From NCBI GenBank assembly GCA_026770025.1, contig JAMXDE010000086.1:1-64000 (forward strand): a stretch of 64,000 nucleotides of DNA, written 5' to 3'. This document shows, piece after piece, positions 53,455 through 61,560 of the stretch. Origin of the DNA: Craspedostauros australis (taxonomy: Eukaryota; Bacillariophyta; Bacillariophyceae; Mastogloiales; Achnanthaceae). The notes under the pieces are model-generated. The model ran no database searches and was not told the DNA's origin. It saw nothing but the letters and a program-made list of their open reading frames with translations. The translations under genes and the position numbers were made by a program. Every line of letters starts with the position of its first letter. Position 1 is the stretch's first letter.

Positions 53455-56001
53455 ATGCCCAACATGCACAGATGTCGAGGATGGGCGCTGGCATGGCTTC
53501 ATTTACTGGTCCTCGTTGCGCTCGAGGCTGCATGTTTGGCGCATGGCCAGCATGACGATGCTTCGATCCGACCAGCTGTGGCAACTGCGACGATCATGCA
53601 CGACGGTGCGAAACCAACGAAACCCATGGAGCGCCCTGTGAAACTGGAACGCCAGTATCGCCAACGACAGAGGCATGGGAGCATTCGAAAGTCGGCATCC
53701 TGGAAGGCCGAACGCGACAATCGCGCCAAGATGTCCGCTCCGTCCTCGCATGATGCAAGTGTTCCCGCCGATGGCATCGCAGAACTGGTCTTACCGACTG
53801 GAGTACCAGCACCTGACTCGAAGGAAGAAAACAACTGGTCAGTTGGCACTGATCAGTTTGTCCAACTCTACCAGCAGGCAGCCAGCCGATCCATCCATGC
53901 TCACACCCAATCCTGGCTACGGATTGTTGCGAGCGAGAAAGACGTGCGAACGGACGATGAAGCCAACTGGGATCAGCAGCAAGCCCACCTCTTCGAAAAA
54001 TTCCCATACCTGAAGAGATTTCACGATGACAAGGTTGCCTCGGGCGAGGCAAACAGTACCAGTGATGGCGGGAACAGCACCGAATCCCGAAACTCGAAAG
54101 GATTGGATCCATTGATTTGGGACGAGGAAAGCTTCATCGGTGACTACTTTGACATCTTGACGGAGCGTTGCTCGCGGCTGTCGGATGCGCTGGAGGATGA
54201 CATGTTCTCCACGAAGTGCTGGGGTACCGTTCAACAGCTGGTCCACGCTCCTCGTTGCACATTGCGCTTGGATTCGCGGTATGTCTGCGATGGTCCAAGA
54301 GATGAACCGAACTATCAGACATATAGCACCAATGCCACTTTCGCAGCACATCAGCAGTCTCCGCATTCACACACGCAAGCGCGACCACAAGCACGAGCAC
54401 AAACACCAACCATCACATCCCAGTCAGTCCGTCAATACACGTCCGAACAGCTCATTCAAGAGCATTTTACCAAGGACACCCTCAACATCGTCATCGTCGG
54501 TGCAGGGCCGGTCGGATTGCAGCTTGCCAACATCCTCAATCATCTTGACACGGGAGCAGCCATCCGTATTCTTGTATTTGAGAAGCGGGTGGAGCATCCT
54601 GGTCGCAAGAAGGTGTACTCTCGGAATTGGATCACCGAGGTCAACTACAACGCATTCCGAAGAGGCGATCCACGCATCATGAACTACTTTCATGAAGTCG
54701 TCAAACACGCAGAGGACAAGTACGGCCCTGCGTATCAAACACATGGTACACCCGTCAATGCAACAGCATCCACCGCGTCAAATGACACCAACGCAGGAGA
54801 CGACGCTGAAAATCTCGACGAAAACTACGACATTGCAGATGACGATGCGTACAGGAAGGTAAACCTACCCTTGATGGTCATCGAAACGCTGCTTCTCATG
54901 TCCAACCGTGACTTGGGTGTCAAGTTCCTCTACGAGGATATCAGAACGCATCGTCATCTACTGGCGGATGTCCCGAACCTGGTTGTTTTCGATGCATCAG
55001 GTCATCGACTTGATAAATTGGAAAGGCTTGGTGCACACAACGCCACTGCGAACGTTGCTCCTGCCCCTTCCGTTTCATCTGAATCTTCTGTGAACAACAA
55101 CTTCACAGTGCATAGCATCACCAGCAATCCAACCTTCCCAGCGACGAACACAGAAGTCACTGTATCGGAATGGTCCAAAGACCTCGCCCGCAACACCTCC
55201 GACCCAATTTACAAATGGGTGTTCTTGTGGCAGACGGAATACTCAACGCTGAAGAAGCTCGATGTCTTACCCAAGATCGCAACGCAGACAACATCGCAGG
55301 GCACCATCCTGTATCCAGTCACAGACAACGGCGATCCGTACAAACTCCGCATGCTCAAGTTGAACGACTTTCGATTTGCGAGAAGCTGGCGAGGCATGTA
55401 CAGTTCATGGAATGCGTACATGCGGCAGTTCATGCGATCGGACCACCCGCTGTGCGACGAGGCGATGTGTGGCATGGTCGATGGCATTCTCTGCGAAGAC
55501 TACTGCGCGCTGTCATGGGGATGGGACGCATCCAGAGGCTACCGGCCGGACATCTACCAAAGGATGAAGGAAGAGTGGCCCTTCTTTTCCACCATGAGCG
55601 CGATGGTGTCGCTGACTCCGGATCAGTACGATATTTTGGACTACTTCCTCCAGGATGCCAAGGACAGGACCCTGCCCCTTCGCGATCTGCCGGTTGAATT
55701 CATGTCCCTCAAGAACGCCTTCCGCAAGAACAACCTGATCTACACGCTGCTGTTCTTCGCCAGCCACTCCGGCATCACGCATCCAATCACGAGCTTGTAC
55801 TCCTACGTACCGTACATATACAGCGACGTCGTCGTGCCACCAACCGCCGAGACAGAGGGAAGGATTGGGAACGCGCCATTGCTGCGGATTGGAGATACGC
55901 TGTCCTCTGGCAATGCAAATCTTGGCTCCGGACTCAGCCAGCACCTGGGGATCATCGAGGAGTTTGGCAGGAACTTGGAGTCATTCCACACGACTGTGTA
56001 A
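53455..56001 (+). CDS. Secretory-pathway FAD-dependent oxidoreductase-like protein, copy 1
   Basis: Single exon, 848 residues, from ATG 53455. A hydrophobic signal peptide or anchor lies at about 10-30 (WALAWLHLLVLVALEAACLA). A poorly conserved, His/Ser-rich N-terminal third follows. The flavin-binding core begins near 343 with NIVIVGAGPVGLQLANIL, a Rossmann GxGxxG at 349-354, then FEKR at 375-378, and HPGRKKVYSRNWI. The C-terminal RIGDTLSSGNANLGSGL (811-827) has the form of the second FAD-contact motif (GD...G.N.G) of the para-hydroxybenzoate hydroxylase fold. The EKR and following arginine-rich pattern is reminiscent of MICAL-type monooxygenases. Paired cysteines (CDEAMCGMVDGILCEDYC, and CW...CTL...VC near 255-278) suggest disulfides in the lumen or outside the cell. 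Substrate unknown. It is in tandem with a paralog 985 bases downstream. Confidence 0.85.
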   Translation: MPNMHRCRGWALAWLHLLVLVALEAACLAHGQHDDASIRPAVATATIMHDGAKPTKPMERPVKLERQYRQRQRHGSIRKSASWKAERDNRAKMSAPSSHDASVPADGIAELVLPTGVPAPDSKEENNWSVGTDQFVQLYQQAASRSIHAHTQSWLRIVASEKDVRTDDEANWDQQQAHLFEKFPYLKRFHDDKVASGEANSTSDGGNSTESRNSKGLDPLIWDEESFIGDYFDILTERCSRLSDALEDDMFSTKCWGTVQQLVHAPRCTLRLDSRYVCDGPRDEPNYQTYSTNATFAAHQQSPHSHTQARPQARAQTPTITSQSVRQYTSEQLIQEHFTKDTLNIVIVGAGPVGLQLANILNHLDTGAAIRILVFEKRVEHPGRKKVYSRNWITEVNYNAFRRGDPRIMNYFHEVVKHAEDKYGPAYQTHGTPVNATASTASNDTNAGDDAENLDENYDIADDDAYRKVNLPLMVIETLLLMSNRDLGVKFLYEDIRTHRHLLADVPNLVVFDASGHRLDKLERLGAHNATANVAPAPSVSSESSVNNNFTVHSITSNPTFPATNTEVTVSEWSKDLARNTSDPIYKWVFLWQTEYSTLKKLDVLPKIATQTTSQGTILYPVTDNGDPYKLRMLKLNDFRFARSWRGMYSSWNAYMRQFMRSDHPLCDEAMCGMVDGILCEDYCALSWGWDASRGYRPDIYQRMKEEWPFFSTMSAMVSLTPDQYDILDYFLQDAKDRTLPLRDLPVEFMSLKNAFRKNNLIYTLLFFASHSGITHPITSLYSYVPYIYSDVVVPPTAETEGRIGNAPLLRIGDTLSSGNANLGSGLSQHLGIIEEFGRNLESFHTTV

Positions 56002-56985
56002 AAGTGATGATGATAGATAGATAAACACTGAGGCTTGCATAGACAAAGCATCGTTGGTTCCATGACTCTGCTTTATTCAACATGATAGCTAGCTCGTGCA
56101 CGCGCAAACACACAACGCATGTCAGTTTTGAAACCAATTCACATCGTGGCAGTCATTCTGTTTTCAAACGTCGACTACGAATATGTACAAACAGACGAAT
56201 GAAACAACTCATCTGAAACGCACAGCCAAAATGGCATCGTCGACTAGAACGACCTTATCTTGCTCGCGAGAAAACGACTAAAATTGTGGACTGTGCCGGC
56301 GCGAACGACTTGAAAAATCGAGACATGACGACAAACGGGCACACGCCAACTCAGTACTAGAAGCATGCTCGGAGAAACTCAACAACGGAAAAAGAACAAA
56401 AAAGGGAAGAGGTCGCCGAACCCTGGTCACCATGATTGGTCACGCTATTGGCCAAAAAGTGTCGGATCTCGCCGAGAGGAACTGTTGCGTTCACAACATC
56501 AAGGGAGTTTGTGAGGTCAAATTCATCCGACGATCTTGTCTCGTCTCTTTGTGTGTTCGCTGGCCACGCACTGTCCGTTCAACCATGTCCATCACTTGTT
56601 GGACATCATCCCTTGCGGGACCTCCGTACATCAATGCCGTTTCGCTCCTCGCTTTCACTGTCGCTGTGGGACATGATGCGTTTACGCTTGATGATCACCA
56701 GTGTCACTCTTTGACACTCTTTGCCACTCACCAACGAAGAATCAAAGCCACCAAAGACGACTTCGACACAGAGCGATCAGCACCATTCCGAACATCCCAT
56801 ACATCGCACGAGAGTGAAGCAGCTGCGAAAGAATCCACAACTGCACCTACAACAGCGACTGCACTACCAACAGCACCATTTCAATCAGCATCATGTCATT
56901 CCCACCGTCATCAACCTCAACACCACCATCATCGCCGTCGTCAAGAACGAGAAGAACAGGTGCAGCGTCGAGCCGATATCGCACC
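56002..56985. other. Spacer between tandem paralogs
   Basis: Should contain the terminator of copy 1 and the promoter of copy 2. The frame of copy 2 is open upstream to an ATG at 56893, but that 31-residue Ser/Pro/Arg extension has no counterpart in copy 1. Confidence 0.5.
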
Positions 56986-59163
56986 ATGGCCCCCAATCTG
57001 AAGACGCAAATGATGCACCGATGGCAGCGACGGTGGTGGATGCACACGCTGATGATCGTCATGGTCCTGGAGGCCGCCTACCTGCACGTCACATCGGAAT
57101 CCACATCCCTGCGCATGCTGACATCGATATCATTTGATCCGTCATCGTCCGAAACGGAGAGGCGCTACGTGCGCAGCTCAATCGGTTGGGACGCAATATG
57201 CCACGACTTCATCGAACAGTACCGACGGGCGTCGCGTCCATTGATCCATCTGCACACTCAGTCATGGAACATGATCATCGCGAACGAGCAGGATGTCCGA
57301 ACGCAGGCACAGACGCAGCGAGATCAGCAACGCGACCGACTCCTCGAAAGATTCCGATACCTCGAAACGCTGCCGAATCAGACTGCAGCAACAGTAGCAG
57401 CAGCAACCAGTGAAAGTACCAGTGAAAGCAGCAGTCAAGTTGTCGAAGATGCACCGTCGGGACTGGAGCCACTCATATGGGATGAGGACAGCGCCATCGA
57501 CGAGTACTTCGAGACCATCACGCAACGATGTTCGCGATCCATCAATGCGGTGGAAGACGACATGTTCTCGACTGTGTGCTGGGGCACGATACAGCAGCTG
57601 GTCAGAGCACCTCGGTGCACGGTGCGGTTGGATTCGCGGTATGTTTGCGACGGCCCGCCGGATGCGAACGAAGCAACGCAACAGGCACTGCCGACGCCCA
57701 AGTATACGGCGCAGCAAGTCATCCAGCAGCACTTCACACCGGATACGCTCAACATCGTGATCATTGGTACAGGACCAGTGGGGCTGCATCTGGCCAACGT
57801 CCTCAACCACGTCAAGGAGAATCAATCGATCCGCATCCTCATGTTCGAAAAACGGGTGGAACATCCGGGTCGCAAGGAGCCCTATTCCAGAGATTGGATT
57901 ACCGAGATCGGCTTCAGCACTTTCACGCGGGGAGATCCGCGCGTCGTCAACTACCTCGACGAGGTCGTGATGCGGAAAGCGGCCACGAATACGACCGCGC
58001 ATGCTGAGAATCAGAGCAGCAACAATGCTGCTAGCAAGGATGCCGCCAAGAAGGAACGCCTCGTCAACTTGCCACTCATGGTCATCGAAACGCTCCTGCT
58101 GCTCTCCAACCGCGATCTCGGCGTCAAGTTCCTCTTTGACGATATCCGAGCGCACCGGCATCTGCTTCAGGATGTGCCGAACCTCATCGTCTTTGATGCC
58201 TCCGGTCATCGCATGGACACGCTTCAGCGGACTGGCACGAAGGTGGACGCTGACAACCGCTCCTCTCTGAGGCGCACCCTGCACGCCGCGGATTCGCAAC
58301 GGTCCATCAACGTCGCCGAATGGTCGCCGGACTTCACTTTCAGCACCGCCACGACACCATACGAGTGGCGGTACATAGACGATACGGACTACCCGGTACT
58401 GAAGGACCTCAACTTCTTGCCGCGGATCGCGACAGAAACAACAACGCAGGGCACTGTGCTGTACCCGATCACGCCAGACGGCGATGCATTCGAATTGCGC
58501 ATGCTGAAGCTCAATGATTTCCGATTCGCCAGGCTGGAGACTGGGATCTACAGCACCTGGAAGACTTACATGAAGAGTGTCATGCAATCGAGCCACCCGC
58601 TCTGCACCGAAGAAGCATGCGGCGAGACTGACGGCTTCGATTGCAACACGTACTGCAAACTGGCCTGGGGATGGGAGGCCTCCAAGCACTACCGGCGCGA
58701 CATTTACAATCGCATGAAGGTGGAATGGCCCTACTTCTCCACCATGTGCGCCGTGGTGTCATTGACACCAGATCAGTTTGACGTCTTCGATCAAATCTTT
58801 CAGCTTGGCACGGCAACCGGCAAGCCCTTACGGGAATTGCCCATCGCGGCTTTTCAGAACAAGACAGTGTTCAAGGAGAACAATCTGATCCAAGCGCTGC
58901 AATACTTCCGCGCCCATTCCGGTTTCTCCTATCCCATTGCAAGCACGTTCTCGTCCGCACCGTACATCTACAACGATGTCGTCGTTCCGCTGACTGCCGC
59001 GACCGATGCCAGGATAGGCAATGCGCCGGTGCTGAGAATCGGTGATTCGTTGTCGTCCGGCAACGCAAATCTTGGTAACGGGCTTAGTCAGCATCTGCAA
59101 ATCATTGAGAAGTTTGCGGACAACTTGCAGTCGTTCCAGACACCACACCGGAGTATACAATAA
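56986..59163 (+). CDS. Secretory-pathway FAD-dependent oxidoreductase-like protein, copy 2
   Basis: Single exon, 725 residues from the ATG at 56986. That start (MAPNLKTQMMHRW) is preferred over 56893 because it aligns with the beginning of copy 1 (MPNMHR) and puts the hydrophobic segment (about 34-48) close to the N-terminus. The order of motifs is the same as in copy 1: NIVIIGTGPVG (GxGxxG at 261-266), FEKRVEHPGRKEPYSRDWI, LPLMVIETLLLLSNRDLGVK, DVPNLIVFDASGHR, and RIGDSLSSGNANLGNGL (684-700). The cysteine cluster CTEEACGETDGFDCNTYC is conserved in position. The His-rich linker present in copy 1 is shorter here. The two clearly arose by tandem duplication and have since diverged throughout. 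Reaction and substrate are unknown; the fold points to an NAD(P)H-dependent monooxygenase or related redox enzyme. Confidence 0.85.
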   Translation: MAPNLKTQMMHRWQRRWWMHTLMIVMVLEAAYLHVTSESTSLRMLTSISFDPSSSETERRYVRSSIGWDAICHDFIEQYRRASRPLIHLHTQSWNMIIANEQDVRTQAQTQRDQQRDRLLERFRYLETLPNQTAATVAAATSESTSESSSQVVEDAPSGLEPLIWDEDSAIDEYFETITQRCSRSINAVEDDMFSTVCWGTIQQLVRAPRCTVRLDSRYVCDGPPDANEATQQALPTPKYTAQQVIQQHFTPDTLNIVIIGTGPVGLHLANVLNHVKENQSIRILMFEKRVEHPGRKEPYSRDWITEIGFSTFTRGDPRVVNYLDEVVMRKAATNTTAHAENQSSNNAASKDAAKKERLVNLPLMVIETLLLLSNRDLGVKFLFDDIRAHRHLLQDVPNLIVFDASGHRMDTLQRTGTKVDADNRSSLRRTLHAADSQRSINVAEWSPDFTFSTATTPYEWRYIDDTDYPVLKDLNFLPRIATETTTQGTVLYPITPDGDAFELRMLKLNDFRFARLETGIYSTWKTYMKSVMQSSHPLCTEEACGETDGFDCNTYCKLAWGWEASKHYRRDIYNRMKVEWPYFSTMCAVVSLTPDQFDVFDQIFQLGTATGKPLRELPIAAFQNKTVFKENNLIQALQYFRAHSGFSYPIASTFSSAPYIYNDVVVPLTAATDARIGNAPVLRIGDSLSSGNANLGNGLSQHLQIIEKFADNLQSFQTPHRSIQ

Positions 59164-59383
59164 GAAGGTGGACATGTGTCCCTACTAGCACTGCTTCAGA
59201 TCAATCTTAGCAACCTCATATGGATCTTCTGCAGTCTGTCGAGATGTACATGTGAGTATATGTCGAGATGTACGAGTATATGTGCATCGTTCACCCGCTA
59301 TTCTCTCATACGCACTTGGACGGTATAACTACACTCGTGTCGATAGTATACTGTGATTCGTCAGAATTACAGGGGAAATGGAA

Positions 59384-60066
59384 TGTCAGGAATCGGGGGT
59401 ACGACTTTGCAAACAAACCGGGATATGTATGAAACCGTTGAAACGACGTTACACGATAGCCGCCACTACCAATCATGGACAACACAGCAATGAGACAACT
59501 GCACTGACGTATACGACATCGATAAGACTCATAATCTGCATCTTTACTCTTTTTCACTCTAAATCAGTTTCACGTGTGTCGTAACTTGGTTTATCATTCT
59601 CATCCGCTCATCCGAGCATGTGCGAGCGTGCAGGGACCGCCTGAAGAGGCGACGATAATACTGGAACCCCGCTCCGAGGGTGGACCGTCACCAAGCCGGC
59701 ACTGCTTGTACTGTGCTGCATCCTCTTTGACCATGGTGTGCTGATGCAGAGTGACCGGCATCAGCGGGATGCAATCTCACCGTTCGCATTGCGAGGTGTT
59801 GATGACACTGGTGGACGCACCGACCGTAGGTCACACGGAAATTCCTACTGAGACACACGCTGTCATCAGCGAAAAGACCGTGTGCCTTGTTGCCCGGTCT
59901 GTGCTTCTCATCGCGGATTGACACCGCGAAAACACACGTTGAAACACTTTTTCACGTCGAAAACACACCATGTCCCAGTGTGATTTTCTTGACAACACAA
60001 TCTCTCTCTCCCTTCACTACTTCCCTCTCATCCTCATCAACAACATCATACACGAACATTAACACC
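59384..60066 (+). repeat. Putative 5' LTR start and untranslated leader of third element
   Basis: The first 30 bases match the host LTR exactly and about 120 more match weakly. Beyond about 59560 I cannot tell LTR from leader because no second copy is available. A CT-rich AATCTCTCTCTCCC tract at 60000 precedes the gag ATG at 60067. Confidence 0.55.
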
Positions 60067-61560
60067 ATGGCAGCCGCTGCAAATCCCAACGTCAACGAGA
60101 TACGTGACTATTGCAAGAACGTACTCAGCTTTCCCGATGATGACATCGTCGATGCTTTGGAGGATCAAGGCTTGACCAAATTCGATGATTTCCTCTCCAT
60201 CACAGATAAAGGCGTTACTGCCCTGTGCAAGCGCATCTGTGACGGTAGCGGGTTCATTGAAAACCCCGCATACAAGGCAGGCGCCAAGGGCAACATACCA
60301 CCGCAAATCAAGGATCCAGGCATCAGCGTTGGTTGGGTTCATGAAACGAAGCTGCGCCAACTTCGCTATGCACGATTCCACTTCCAACGTATTCAACGCC
60401 CCTTCACGGCAGCAGAGGCGCCCATGGACCGCCTCGTTGCGCTGTGGGAGCTCTTTCTCGAAGAACAACGCATCAAGGAGGAAACCGAGATGGACATGCC
60501 AGAACGGCTGGTCAAAGTGGACCGTGTCCGTGACAGCCTCGAAGACATTCAGAACTACTTGGAGAACACACATGGTGCACTCGACACTCCACTTTCCTAT
60601 GTGATCCGTGAGGATTCACGCAAACCCGAAGACCGCACACCGGCCATCAACGACGGATTTGGTGTACCCACCATGAAGGAGGAGCTGATCGATCGTGCAA
60701 TCCATGAAGGCATCCGCTACAACGCTGACAATGCGAAAGTATGGCAGGTGGTTCGTCATGTTACACATGGCGGACCCGCATGGGCTTGGGTCCAAGGCTT
60801 CGAGCGCGCACGCAATGGTCGTGCAGCGTTCATCGCACTCAAGGAGCATTATCATGGTGACTCGTTTCAGGCTCGTACCAAGGCAGCAGCATCCAAGACA
60901 ATTGCAACGAGCTTCTATGATGGCAAATCGCGTCAATTCACTTTTGAACGATACGCACAGATCATGAAAGGCGCATTCGAAGACATGGCACGATGCGGTG
61001 AACCACTTGTGAACGCGGCGAAAGTGCGCCACTTCCTCGATGGTATCCGTGACTCTCGTCTTGACAGTGCATGTGTTGCCATCAAGATCAACGAAGCCCT
61101 TCGTGAAGACTTACCCGGGGCTATCAATGTCTTGAGCGAAGTCATTGACCATAAGCAAATCGCGTCACCCAGACGTTCCATTGGCTCGATGGACCGTGGC
61201 AAAGGCGGTCGTGGCAATCGCAACGGAACACCAAGCAAGGGTGGTCGCGGAGGTCAAGGCAAGCCCAAGAAATACGATCCGAACATGGTTATCACCGATC
61301 GCCATTACTCACCCGACGAATGGTCGGTCATGTCATCCGCACAGAAGACCAAAGCACTTGAGATGCGTGCTGAACGAGACAAGCGCCGTGGGGTCATGTC
61401 GGTGGGCAGAAACACACCATCGAAACGATCTCATGAAGAGACAGCTGGCCATTACGGGCCAACCGATGCTACCACCCCAGGCGGTAGTCCGTCCGGTACC
61501 AACAACCAGGCTGGAATCGGCAGCATGGCTACCCGCCGCAACCAGCAAGGACGTTCCTGA
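60067..61560 (+). CDS. gag: Third element Gag
   Basis: The ATG at 60067 sits in a good context (AACACCATGG) and starts MAAAANPNVNEIRDYCKN. The frame is open upstream, but that part lies in leader sequence. The 497-residue protein has an N-terminal helical domain, a central capsid-like region (HGGPAWAWVQGFERARNGR, then FIALKEHYHGDS), an RG-rich nucleic-acid-binding stretch (GKGGRGNRNGTPSKGGRGGQ) in place of a zinc knuckle, and a YSPDEWSVMSSAQKTKALEM segment typical of the Gag of this copia group. It ends with TGA at 61558-61560. The downstream pol is in the same frame. Confidence 0.88.
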   Translation: MAAAANPNVNEIRDYCKNVLSFPDDDIVDALEDQGLTKFDDFLSITDKGVTALCKRICDGSGFIENPAYKAGAKGNIPPQIKDPGISVGWVHETKLRQLRYARFHFQRIQRPFTAAEAPMDRLVALWELFLEEQRIKEETEMDMPERLVKVDRVRDSLEDIQNYLENTHGALDTPLSYVIREDSRKPEDRTPAINDGFGVPTMKEELIDRAIHEGIRYNADNAKVWQVVRHVTHGGPAWAWVQGFERARNGRAAFIALKEHYHGDSFQARTKAAASKTIATSFYDGKSRQFTFERYAQIMKGAFEDMARCGEPLVNAAKVRHFLDGIRDSRLDSACVAIKINEALREDLPGAINVLSEVIDHKQIASPRRSIGSMDRGKGGRGNRNGTPSKGGRGGQGKPKKYDPNMVITDRHYSPDEWSVMSSAQKTKALEMRAERDKRRGVMSVGRNTPSKRSHEETAGHYGPTDATTPGGSPSGTNNQAGIGSMATRRNQQGRS

